Program-made: the position numbers and the translations under genes
Assembly (NCBI GenBank): GCA_032027205.1
Contig: JAVSMN010000001.1
Location: forward strand, 248,001 to 312,000
Direction of reading: 5' to 3'
Length of the DNA: 64,000 nucleotides
From: Zeimonas sp032027205
Lineage (GTDB): Bacteria; Pseudomonadota; Gammaproteobacteria; Burkholderiales; Burkholderiaceae_E
In this document: in pieces, positions 9,860 through 17,391 of the stretch
Layout: each line of letters starts with the position of its first letter
Position numbering within the stretch: the stretch's first letter is position 1
Notes under the pieces: model-generated
Seen by the model: only the letters and a program-made list of their open reading frames with translations
What the model was told of the DNA's origin: nothing
Database searches by the model: none

Positions 9860-11190
9860 CGCAGCAGCGCCACCGCAGCCGTCGGCTCGCGGTCGGCATC
9901 GAAACGAACCGACAGACCGAGTTGCTGCCCGGCGCGAACGAGCGAATCCCGCGCCGCGCGCGCCTCGAAGAACCCGGGCTGGAAGCGCACGCGCAGCCTG
10001 CCCTCGCGGAACTCGACCGATGCCATCGCATCGATCGCCTGCCCGCCCAGTACCTGCGAGAAGCGCGCGAGCAGCGGAACAAAATCGTCCGGCCCAGACT
10101 GGCCGGCGCGCGCGCGCAGGCTCGCCACCTGACGCTGCATCTGCAGCATCGGATCGACGATCACCTGCGTGCCGGGGAACGCATCGCGATAACGCTGCTC
10201 GATGCTCGCATGCAGCCGGTCGCTCTCCTTCGCGAGCAGCGCCCAGTGCAGGTTCAATCCGATCAGCGCGACGGCGATGCTCGCCGCGGCTACCGCGCCG
10301 GGCAGCCGCCATGCGCGCCAGTCGACGTCGGCGAGCCAGCGTCGGGCCGCCGTTCCGGAGCGCGCCGACAACAGATCGACCGGAGAGTCGAGCGGAAACG
10401 CAAGCGCGCGCACGTCGACATCGATGCCGGCACGCGCAGCCGCCTTCAGCGCCGGCGCCTGCCACGACCCGTCCTCGACGAACACGGCGACGCGCCGCCG
10501 CGGCTCGGCGGGATCGGCAGCGGACGTGGAAGCGCCGACGGCGTCGAGCGCGCAGACGATCGCCTCGGTGCGCGACTCCGCGTCTGCGCCGGCACTCCAG
10601 CCGATGCCGTCGTTCGGCTGCGTGCGCAGCGCAAGGCCGTCGTGAAGGCAGGCGAGCGCCACCTGCCCGGCGCCGATCGGCAACGCGAGTTGCGCGGGCC
10701 AGGCCGCCTGTACGCGGATGCCGCGTCGCTCGAAGGCGCCAACCACGAACTCGAGCCACCCGCGATCGATTGCGGCGACGAGCCGCTGCTGCGTGTCGTT
10801 CTCGCGCGGGCCGATCGCATACGCGCAGGACTGCGCGTCCTGCAGCAGCAGATCCTCGACGAGATTGGGCAGCGCCTGCTGCAGCCGGGCGGGCGACAAC
10901 GGCGGCACCGCGACTCGCAGCAGGTTCACGTCACGCGCATCGAAGACGAGCGTCACCTGCTTGAGCGAGGGAAGCGCGTCGAGGCTCGCGCGCACGTAGC
11001 GCGCATTGCTCGCGCTGCCGAACACGGTGACCGGATGCCCGGCCGCACTCGCCGCGCCGCCGACCTGCTCGGACACCGCGGAGGGCAGCATGGCGAGCAG
11101 CACGGGCGCCGCGGCAAACTGGCGCTCGCCGACCGAGCGCGGCGGCACCCAGACGACTGCCTGACCGCGCTTCAGGACCTGTGCTGCCAT
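9856..11190 (-). CDS. gspL: type II secretion protein GspL
   Basis: This is a 444-residue bitopic protein. The cytoplasmic N-terminal part (about 1-265) has the actin-like GspL fold that recruits GspE. One transmembrane helix follows near 275-300, and the C-terminal periplasmic ferredoxin-like domain pairs with GspM. The start MAAQVLKRG at 11190 overlaps the end of gspK by 19 bp. A later start is possible, but it would cut into the N-terminal strand. It lies in the usual K-L-M order. Confidence 0.9.
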   Translation of the reverse strand: MAAQVLKRGQAVVWVPPRSVGERQFAAAPVLLAMLPSAVSEQVGGAASAAGHPVTVFGSASNARYVRASLDALPSLKQVTLVFDARDVNLLRVAVPPLSPARLQQALPNLVEDLLLQDAQSCAYAIGPRENDTQQRLVAAIDRGWLEFVVGAFERRGIRVQAAWPAQLALPIGAGQVALACLHDGLALRTQPNDGIGWSAGADAESRTEAIVCALDAVGASTSAADPAEPRRRVAVFVEDGSWQAPALKAAARAGIDVDVRALAFPLDSPVDLLSARSGTAARRWLADVDWRAWRLPGAVAAASIAVALIGLNLHWALLAKESDRLHASIEQRYRDAFPGTQVIVDPMLQMQRQVASLRARAGQSGPDDFVPLLARFSQVLGGQAIDAMASVEFREGRLRVRFQPGFFEARAARDSLVRAGQQLGLSVRFDADREPTAAVALLR

Positions 11191-12140
11191 ACGAGTTCCA
11201 CGTGGCGTCCGCCGCGATAAAGCAACGCCTCGGTGTTCGATTCGATGCGGCCGAAGCGTACCATCCCCTTCACCAGAAAAAAGTTCGAGCCGACCGACAG
11301 CAGGTTGGCCGGGAGCGCCGGCGAGCCGTCGAAGCGCGACCTCGCCACGTCGAGGCTGGCAAAGAAGGTTCGCTGACGAACGCCCTCGACGAAACGGCGA
11401 GCCGCCTGCAGGTCGATGTCGGGGATGCAGGCGGCGAGCACCTCGGCGGGAGCGGTGTTCAGGTTCACCCGCGTGTTCTCGATGTGCGCCTGCCCGACGC
11501 CCGTCGGCAGATACTTCGGCAGGAACACGACGAAAGGCGCCAGCAGGTCGATCGTGGCCTGGTCGAATCCGGGCACGGTCTGCAGGTCGGCCAGGCGCAC
11601 CAGGGGCAGTGCGGTCGCCGGCATCCGCGTGCCTTCGATGGTGGGCGGATAGGCCTGCAGCAGGCGCGCCTGCAGCGCGCCGGCAAGACTCTGCGGGCGC
11701 CCGAGCAGCGCGAGCAGCCGCTCGAAGGCAGCACGCATCTCGCCCGAGGGCGCACCGGCGATTACCAGGTCGTTCAGGTTCAGGCGCGCCTGGGCGTCGA
11801 ACATCTGCCCGACGAGCCGCGGCTCGCTGCCCGGTTCGTCCAGCCGCGCTCCGCCCGTCACCGTCTCGTCGAGCACGGTTTCGGCGATCGGCGTCGCCCA
11901 CACCTCGTTCAGATGATCGACGCCGCCGGTGCTGTTGCGATCGACCTGCAGGACGACGCCTGCCCAATCGAGCACCGCGGCCTCGATCCAGCGCAGCTGC
12001 GCCAGCGCGAGACGGTTCTCGACCGAACGAACGGTGACGTGCTCCCGCCAGAACAGCGCGCTGACGATCAGCGTGGCGAGCGCTACGACGAGCATCACGC
12101 TGATGATGGCCACACCCCGTTGACGGCCCATCGTGCGCAT
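11172..12140 (-). CDS. gspK: type II secretion minor pseudopilin GspK
   Basis: This 322-residue protein has a short basic leader ending RQRG followed by VAIISVMLVVALATLIV, the prepilin-peptidase site and hydrophobic stalk of GspK. GspK characteristically lacks the Glu at +5, and so does this protein. The large globular domain contains the conserved RLNLNDL and VNLNTAPAEVL segments. GspK caps the tip of the pseudopilus with GspI and GspJ. I placed the start at the first ATG (12140); a second in-frame ATG lies three codons on at 12131 and would give an equally normal leader. Confidence 0.93.
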   Translation of the reverse strand: MRTMGRQRGVAIISVMLVVALATLIVSALFWREHVTVRSVENRLALAQLRWIEAAVLDWAGVVLQVDRNSTGGVDHLNEVWATPIAETVLDETVTGGARLDEPGSEPRLVGQMFDAQARLNLNDLVIAGAPSGEMRAAFERLLALLGRPQSLAGALQARLLQAYPPTIEGTRMPATALPLVRLADLQTVPGFDQATIDLLAPFVVFLPKYLPTGVGQAHIENTRVNLNTAPAEVLAACIPDIDLQAARRFVEGVRQRTFFASLDVARSRFDGSPALPANLLSVGSNFFLVKGMVRFGRIESNTEALLYRGGRHVELVWQHRS

Positions 12141-12151
12141 CGCGTTCGAAC

Positions 12152-12775
12152 TCAGTTGCGCGCCGCCAGCACGCGAACGATCCGTTCGCCGCCGCGCACA
12201 ATGGTCAACTCGACGCCGTCGACGCGCGCCCGGTTCGCGTCGCGAGCGAGCGTGGCCGCCGGCATCCAGCCGCGCGAGGCGATCCAGGCGCGGAACTGGA
12301 TCTGGTCGATGTCGGCGAGCAACGGCTGCCAGACAAGCGGTTGCTCGGAAACCGGGTGCGCAGGGTCGGCGCTGGACGAAGTCCACGGCGCGAAGCCGCG
12401 CTCCAGCCGGTGCTCGCGCAGTCGATAGCGAACGCGCTGCAACTGCAGCGGCCGGTTCGCGCTCGTCTCGCGCACCAGTGCGAGCTCCGGCTGCGCATCC
12501 TCGCCGCGCACGGCGAACGCGATCGCAGGCTCGTTCAGACCGAGCAGCCCGACCGCCCAGCTGCCTCGCACGTCCTGCTCGAGCTGCGCGAACGCGACGC
12601 TCAGCGCGCGCAATTCGTCCGACGACTGCACGATGCGATCGCGCGAGCGCAGCACCGAATCCATGCCGCGCCAGCTGAGCACCGCGAGCACCGACAGCAA
12701 GGCGACAGCGATGAGCAGCTCGAGCAGCGTGAAGCCGCCAGCGCGGGTTGCGCGCGAGCCGCGCAGGCGCGTCAT
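12152..12775 (-). CDS. gspJ: type II secretion minor pseudopilin GspJ
   Basis: This 207-residue prepilin has a leader ending RAGG followed by FTLLELLIAVALLSVLAVLSW, with the conserved Glu at +5. The start at 12775 overlaps the gspI stop (ATGA). The globular domain includes the WVRGxxLG-like and DIDQIQFRAW segments typical of GspJ. It forms the tip complex with GspI and GspK. Length and position are normal. Confidence 0.93.
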   Translation of the reverse strand: MTRLRGSRATRAGGFTLLELLIAVALLSVLAVLSWRGMDSVLRSRDRIVQSSDELRALSVAFAQLEQDVRGSWAVGLLGLNEPAIAFAVRGEDAQPELALVRETSANRPLQLQRVRYRLREHRLERGFAPWTSSSADPAHPVSEQPLVWQPLLADIDQIQFRAWIASRGWMPAATLARDANRARVDGVELTIVRGGERIVRVLAARN

Positions 12776-13230
12776 GGCTGCCTCGTCGAGAAGCCGACCA
12801 GCCGGGCGTAGCGGAACGACGCCCCCTCGTCGAGAACGCTGACCTCGACGCGACGGAACTGCGGATTGGGCGTCTGGAACACGTCTTCCCGGCACAGCAG
12901 TGCGATGCCGCCCTGGCTGCAGTCGAACTGGCGACGGCCGAGGTTGGGCCACTCGCGTGCGACGCGGATCTGCGCGAGGCGATTCTCGGCGCTCCACTGC
13001 GCCAGCGTGCGCGTGCGCAGCTCGGCCGCGTTCACCGCGAGCGAGGTCGTCGCGCGGATCGCCGTCATCAGCGCCACCGCGGCGATGGTCATCGCGACCA
13101 GCACCTCGATCAGCGTGAATCCGCGCCCGCGAGTAGTCAGCTTGAGTCCGCGCTCGCGACTAGTCAGCTTGAGTCCGCGCTCGCGCCTAGTCAGCTTGAG
13201 TCCGCGCTCGCGCGGACGGCGGCCAGTCAT
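12772..13230 (-). CDS. gspI: type II secretion minor pseudopilin GspI with repeat-extended leader
   Basis: The predicted protein has 152 residues. The mature part begins FTLIEVLVAM after RGRG and matches GspI, including the Glu at +5. The leader is unusual. Between the ATG (13230, overlapping the gspH stop by 4 bp) and the cleavage site lie 37 residues, most made of three 9-residue repeats of the type RERGLKLTS. Normal class 1 prepilin leaders have about 6-10 residues. Each repeat imitates a decayed cleavage motif (Gly followed by Leu). No other ATG or GTG between the first ATG and the processing site gives a normal leader, so either the long leader is tolerated or a non-standard start is used. 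Confidence 0.9.
   Translation of the reverse strand: MTGRRPRERGLKLTRRERGLKLTSRERGLKLTTRGRGFTLIEVLVAMTIAAVALMTAIRATTSLAVNAAELRTRTLAQWSAENRLAQIRVAREWPNLGRRQFDCSQGGIALLCREDVFQTPNPQFRRVEVSVLDEGASFRYARLVGFSTRQP
13134..13214. repeat. three perfect-frame 27-bp tandem repeats inside gspI
   Basis: Units at 13134-13160, 13161-13187 and 13188-13214 are identical over 25 bp and differ only in the last two bases. Because 27 is divisible by three they keep the gspI frame. A degenerate partial copy (16 of 20 positions) overlaps the codons for RGRGFTL just downstream in the gene, so the array probably grew by duplication of the processing-site coding sequence. Confidence 0.95.
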
Positions 13231-13673
13231 CGCAGCACCTCGAACAGCCCCAGGCCGTTGGCGGCGATCGCGACCTCCTCGCCGTTTCGCCGCAGGCGGA
13301 TCACGAACGGCGCGTCCACCTGGTCGAGCCCGAACTCGATCTCGCGGCGTCCGTCTGCGCGCTCGATTCCGAGCTCGGTGGGCTGCTCCCATCGGCGCGC
13401 GCGCAGGTCGCGGTCGTCGGCGAGCACGCGCCAGCGGCGCTCGCGCCAGACGAAGAAGCGGTAGCTCTCGTCGTCGGACTCGAAGCGGATCGGCGCGCCA
13501 CGCAATTGCGCCTCCTCTCGCGCCAGCGCGAGCAGTTGCGCCAGGCGCTCGGCCTCGAAGCGCAGGCTGCGGTCGAAGCCGCCGACCGACAGCGACACGA
13601 TGCCGACCATGACCCCGGCGACGACGATCGCCACCAGCAACTCGAGCAGCGTGAATCCGCGCGCGCGCTTCAT
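13227..13673 (-). CDS. gspH: type II secretion minor pseudopilin GspH
   Basis: This 148-residue prepilin starts MKRARG followed by FTLLELLVAIVVAGVMVGIV, a short normal leader with Glu at +5. An ATG 15 codons upstream would give a longer leader (MKREREHHE...), but the short one fits the family. The C-terminal domain has the GLxxFEV ending common in GspH. The 78 bp before it, up to gspG, hold imperfect GCTCGCGCTT repeats and no gene. Confidence 0.9.
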   Translation of the reverse strand: MKRARGFTLLELLVAIVVAGVMVGIVSLSVGGFDRSLRFEAERLAQLLALAREEAQLRGAPIRFESDDESYRFFVWRERRWRVLADDRDLRARRWEQPTELGIERADGRREIEFGLDQVDAPFVIRLRRNGEEVAIAANGLGLFEVLR

Positions 13674-13751
13674 GACCCGCGCCTGTGGTGCTTCATGATG
13701 CTCGCGCTCGCGCTTCATGCTCGCGCTTGCGCTTGGTGCCATCGAGCGGCT

Positions 13752-14204
13752 TCAGCGATTCAACGACCAGTTGCCGATGTCCGCGGCAACACCCTCGCCG
13801 CCGGGTCTGCCGTCGGCGCCCAGGCTGAAGACGTCGATCTCGCCACGCACGCCGGGGTTCAGGTACTGGTACGGCTTGCCCCAGGGATCGACCGGCGCCT
13901 GCTTCAGGTACGGCTTCCAGTTGGCTGGAACCGGATCGACGGTGGGCCGCTCGGCAAGCGCCGCGAGGCCCTGCTCGGTGCTCGGATAGCGGTAGTTGTC
14001 GAGCCGGTAGAGGTCGAGCGCCTGCAGGATCTGCGCGACCTCGGTCTGCGCCGCCTTTACGCGCGCCTCGTCCGGCTTGCTCATGATGCGCGGCACGGCG
14101 ATCGCGGCGAGCACGCCGAGGATCACGATGACGACCATGATTTCGATGAGCGTGAAGCCGCCCGCGCGCCGGCGTTGCCAGCGGTCACCCGATGAACGGA
14201 ACAT
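13752..14204 (-). CDS. gspG: type II secretion major pseudopilin GspG
   Basis: This 150-residue protein is the main pilus-like subunit. The leader ends RRAGG, followed by FTLIEIMVVIVILGVLAAIAVP with Glu at +5. The calcium-site region DPWGKPYQYLNPG and the STEQGLAAL segment are intact. The ATG at 14204 is preceded by a strong purine-rich ribosome site (GGGGAGGGG), which decides this start over an ATG 17 codons upstream. It is the first gene of the minus-strand T2SS run; the promoter should lie in the 77 bp shared with gspC. Confidence 0.95.
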   Translation of the reverse strand: MFRSSGDRWQRRRAGGFTLIEIMVVIVILGVLAAIAVPRIMSKPDEARVKAAQTEVAQILQALDLYRLDNYRYPSTEQGLAALAERPTVDPVPANWKPYLKQAPVDPWGKPYQYLNPGVRGEIDVFSLGADGRPGGEGVAADIGNWSLNR

Positions 14205-14281
14205 CCCCTCCCCCGGGGCTTCTGAAGAAAGACTCGGGCTATGATAGCAGCGCACCTCACGCTAGCGGACCCCTGCAAACG

Positions 14282-15031
14282 ATGAAACGCACGCTCCGGT
14301 CGCGCCGCTGGGCATCGTCGATCGCGGCGATCGCAGCCTTCGGCGTACTCGGCGCCACCTGCGCGTACTGGGCCTTGCAACTGCTCGCACCGCCCGTCGC
14401 GATCGCGCCCGCCGGTTCGCTGGTCGACACGCAAACCGTACCCGACCTGGCCGCGGCGCAGGCGTTGTTCGGCAGCGCCGCCTCCGAATCTCCCGCCGCG
14501 ATCTCGGTGCCGGTCGACGTTCGCGTCGTCGGCGTCGCCGCCAGTCCGGTGCGGGGCAGTGCAGTGCTCGTCATCGACTCCGGAGCAGCGAAGGCCTTCC
14601 TCGTCGGCGACGACGTCACCGACGACATGCGGCTGGTCGAGGTGCGTTCCGACACCGCCGTGCTCGAGCGCAGGGGCGTGCGCATCGAGTTGCCGGCGCC
14701 ACAGCGCCCGTCGGTCGCGCTGCTTTCGAGCGGACCAAAAGCTGCGGACGCATCGCCGGGCGCTGCAGCGCTTGCGCCGGCGGCAGCACCTGCGCCGGTT
14801 GCAGCGCCTGCGCCGGCCGAGGCGGGTCCGTCGAACACGAGCAGCCGACAGGCCGCGCGCGCAGGCGAGGCAACCGAGTCCGACGATCCCGCGATCGAAG
14901 CGGCAACGCTCGCGCCGCGCGCCGCACCGGCGGCCGAAGCGCCGCACCTTTCCGGCATCCGCGCGAGCAGCGTTCGCAATCTCGCCACGCCGGCGAACGC
15001 CGAAGCACCGGTCGAAGGCGCGTCGAAATAA
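14282..15031 (+). CDS. gspC: type II secretion protein GspC, no PDZ domain evident
   Basis: This 249-residue protein is divergent from gspG. It has a basic start, one membrane anchor (about 15-37) and a GspC homology region (about 45-125) that links the inner-membrane platform to the GspD secretin. The remaining ~120 residues are Ala/Pro/Glu-rich and low in complexity; I see no PDZ or coiled-coil domain such as long GspC proteins carry. A TATGAT hexamer at 14240-14245 could be its -10, without a good -35. The next gene, thyA, starts 7 bp downstream. Confidence 0.8.
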   Translation: MKRTLRSRRWASSIAAIAAFGVLGATCAYWALQLLAPPVAIAPAGSLVDTQTVPDLAAAQALFGSAASESPAAISVPVDVRVVGVAASPVRGSAVLVIDSGAAKAFLVGDDVTDDMRLVEVRSDTAVLERRGVRIELPAPQRPSVALLSSGPKAADASPGAAALAPAAAPAPVAAPAPAEAGPSNTSSRQAARAGEATESDDPAIEAATLAPRAAPAAEAPHLSGIRASSVRNLATPANAEAPVEGASK

Positions 15032-15038
15032 GGCGTCG

Positions 15039-15935
15039 ATGTCGCACCCGGAGCAGCAGTACCTCGATCTCCTGTCACGCGTGCTGGCCGACGGCGACCG
15101 CCGCATCGACCGCACCGGCGTGGGCACGCTGTCGGTGTTCGGCGCGATGGCGCGCTTCGACGTCTCGCACGGCGAGGCGCCGATCCTGACGACCAAGCGC
15201 GTCTACTGGAAGACGGCGATCAAGGAGATGCTCTGGTTCCTCACCGGCGGGACCAACCTGCGCCCGTTGCTCGAGCAGAACGTGCGCATCTGGACCGACT
15301 GGCCGCTCGCGCGCTACCGCCGTGCCACCGGCGATGCGATCGACCAGCAGGAGTTCGAACGGCGCATCGTCGCAGACAAAGCTTTCGCGCGCTCGTGGGG
15401 CGAGCTCGGCCCGGTCTACGGCAAGCAGTGGCGCCGCTGGCTCGGCCCCGACGGACGCGAATACGATCAGATCGCCGCGCTGCTCGCCACGCTGAAGACG
15501 AACCCGTCGAGCCGCCGCATGCTGTTCCATGCCTGGAACGTCGCCGAGCTCGACGAGATGGCGCTACCGCCGTGCCACATGGTGTACCAGTTCCACTGCA
15601 CGAGCGACGGCAGGCTGAACTGCCTGATGTTCCAGCGCAGTTGCGACCTGCTGCTCGGCGCGCCTTTCAACTGGGTCGGCACGGTAGCCCTGCAGGCAAT
15701 GCTCGCGCAGCAGGCCGGCCTGCGCACCGGCGAGTTCGTCTGGATGGCCGGCGACGTTCACCTGTACCTGAACCACCTCGAGCAGGCGCGCGAGCAACTC
15801 GCCCGCGCACCTCGCGCCGCGCCGCGGCTGCGCCTGCTGCGCCATCCGCCGAGCATCGACGAGTACTCGATCGACGATTTCGCCGTTGAAGGCTACGACC
15901 CGCATCCGCCGATCCGGGCCGATGTCGCGGTGTGA
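15039..15935 (+). CDS. thyA: thymidylate synthase
   Basis: This 298-residue enzyme makes dTMP from dUMP using methylenetetrahydrofolate. The active-site cysteine is C179 in LPPCHMVYQFHC, and the folate/dUMP-binding segments RTGVGTLSVFG, the FNWVGT loop and HLYLNHLEQ are intact. It is longer than the 264-residue E. coli enzyme through an insert around residues 90-140, as in several other bacteria. It follows gspC by 7 bp, so it may share that transcript. The gene that recycles its dihydrofolate product, folA, lies 27 kb away in this window. Confidence 0.96.
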   Translation: MSHPEQQYLDLLSRVLADGDRRIDRTGVGTLSVFGAMARFDVSHGEAPILTTKRVYWKTAIKEMLWFLTGGTNLRPLLEQNVRIWTDWPLARYRRATGDAIDQQEFERRIVADKAFARSWGELGPVYGKQWRRWLGPDGREYDQIAALLATLKTNPSSRRMLFHAWNVAELDEMALPPCHMVYQFHCTSDGRLNCLMFQRSCDLLLGAPFNWVGTVALQAMLAQQAGLRTGEFVWMAGDVHLYLNHLEQAREQLARAPRAAPRLRLLRHPPSIDEYSIDDFAVEGYDPHPPIRADVAV

Positions 15936-15981
15936 GTCGGCGAGCGGCTCAGCCCGCCTCGCCCCCTTCGCCCGCATTCCC

Positions 15982-16434
15982 TCACGCCGCCGATCGCGTG
16001 CCCGGTTTGCGGGCGTCTTGCGCCCGCCGGTTGCGTTCGATCCACTGCAGCATCGTCGCCAGCGTGATCGAGCTCAGCGTGGCCTTGGCGATCTCGTCGA
16101 TTTCGAGCATCACCGACGCCAGCGCCTGCCCCACCGGCGTGCTCTCGCCCAGCTCGCGCCGATCGGCGCCTGTCGGAGCGAAGTCCTCGAACAGCAGGAT
16201 GATGTCCATCAACGTGACGCGGCGCGCATTGGCCGCGAAGCGGTAGCCGCCGCCCACGCCCCGCACCGATTCGACGTAGCCCGAGCGCGCGAGCTCCGAC
16301 AGCACCTTCGCCAGGTGATGCGGCGAGACGTCGTACTTCTGCGCGATCTCCGACGCCGAGATGTGCCTCGTCGGATCGAAGGCGAACTCCAGCACGCTGT
16401 ACAGCGCGAGCAGCGTGTTCTTCTGCAGCCTCAT
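15982..16434 (-). CDS. Rrf2-family regulator without cysteines
   Basis: This 150-residue protein has an N-terminal winged helix-turn-helix (about 10-70, including the RGVGGGYRFA wing) typical of Rrf2 regulators. IscR- and NsrR-type members bind an Fe-S cluster through three cysteines near residues 90-105. This protein has no cysteine at all, so direct Fe-S sensing is excluded. It overlaps the upstream GNAT gene by 4 bp (ATGA), forming a two-gene unit that points away from the aromatic-acid transporter operon. The ligand and targets are unknown. Confidence 0.85.
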   Translation of the reverse strand: MRLQKNTLLALYSVLEFAFDPTRHISASEIAQKYDVSPHHLAKVLSELARSGYVESVRGVGGGYRFAANARRVTLMDIILLFEDFAPTGADRRELGESTPVGQALASVMLEIDEIAKATLSSITLATMLQWIERNRRAQDARKPGTRSAA

Positions 16435-17150
16435 GGCGCGCGATCCGGGCCGATCGGAAAGAAGTCGGAACCCTGCAGGTCGATCTCGAGCGGAATGAAC
16501 GGCCCCGTCGTCATGCCCAGGCTACGGAAGAACGACAGGATCAGCGTGTTGTCGCGCGCCAGTATCGTGCGCATCGTGTCGACGCCCTCGGCGCGGAACC
16601 AGTCGGCCATCGCGCTCACGAGCTGGGTGCCGAGACCGGCGAGGCGAAACTTGGGATGCACGTCGATCGCGAACACCCAACCACAGGGCGGCGACCCGAA
16701 CTCCCAGTCGCGCACCTCGCCGATCACGAAGCCGGCAACGCTGCCGTCGGCCTCGGCCACGAGAAAGCGCCGGCCGGCGCGCTCGGCGTCGCCGTAGCGG
16801 CGATGGATCGTGCGCCAGTAATCGGCCTTCTCCAACCCGGTGACGATCGAATCGATCGCGATCACCTGCGCGAGATCGGCCGGGCGCACGGAGCGGATCG
16901 AAACCGGCGGCGCAGGCTGCACGTTCGCGGCGCTTGTCGAACTCGCCACCGCGGTCGCGTGCGCAGGCGGCGCGGCGCTCTCGCGCGCGTGCGCGGTTCG
17001 CGAACCGACCTGCTGCTTCTTCGCGGCTCGCGCCAGCGAGGGCATCGAGGTCTTCACGCGCTTGGCCGCGGCAGGTTTCGCAGGCCGCTTCGCGCTCGTC
17101 GCTCGGGCCGTTTTCCTTCGTCCGCTGGCGCTCGCCGGGACTCGTGCCAT
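16431..17150 (-). CDS. GNAT N-acetyltransferase with basic N-terminal tail
   Basis: This is a 239-residue protein. Residues 1-85 form a Lys/Arg/Ala-rich, histone-H1-like disordered tail. A GNAT domain follows (about 85-230) with the acetyl-CoA loop RLAGLGTQLV. It is co-transcribed with the Rrf2 regulator and divergent from the transporter and CoA-ligase operon. In Rhodopseudomonas, GNAT enzymes acetylate the conserved lysine of benzoate-CoA ligase; a similar role is possible here but is inference from context only. The basic tail could alternatively bind nucleic acid. The substrate is unproven. Confidence 0.82.
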   Translation of the reverse strand: MARVPASASGRRKTARATSAKRPAKPAAAKRVKTSMPSLARAAKKQQVGSRTAHARESAAPPAHATAVASSTSAANVQPAPPVSIRSVRPADLAQVIAIDSIVTGLEKADYWRTIHRRYGDAERAGRRFLVAEADGSVAGFVIGEVRDWEFGSPPCGWVFAIDVHPKFRLAGLGTQLVSAMADWFRAEGVDTMRTILARDNTLILSFFRSLGMTTGPFIPLEIDLQGSDFFPIGPDRAP

Positions 17151-17164
17151 GCGCTCCCCAAAAA

Positions 17165-17178
17165 GTGACGCAGATCAA
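17165..17178. promoter_or_regulatory. FNR/CRP-like box upstream of the transporter operon
   Basis: GTGAC-GCAG-ATCAA matches the FNR consensus TTGAT-N4-ATCAA at 8 of 10 positions. A CAGAAT hexamer at 17201-17206 lies exactly where a class II FNR promoter would put its -10 (box centre at -41.5). It is 214 bp before the substrate-binding protein gene and 15 bp from the GNAT start. The rest of the 241-bp gap 17151-17391 shows no gene. Confidence 0.45.
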
Positions 17179-17391
17179 TTCAATACCTGCATCGGAGTAC
17201 CAGAATACCGCGAAAATCGGGAGGGCCGAGTTGCCAGGCGCCCTCGAACGAGCGAATCCGGAACGTTGTCACGAACCGGCAATCCGGCGGGGTCTTCCCG
17301 GCGGACGCCACTCCGCGGTACGGTCGAAGGTTCGACGCGAAGCCGCATCTTCAAAACGGTTCTCGAACGCGTCAACAACAGGGAGACGAGG

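Noticed and set aside
13134..13214. Short regular repeats as a CRISPR array
   Set aside because: The 27-bp units are directly adjacent with no spacers and lie in frame inside gspI.
15982..16434. Rrf2 protein as an IscR/NsrR-type Fe-S sensor
   Set aside because: The protein contains no cysteine.
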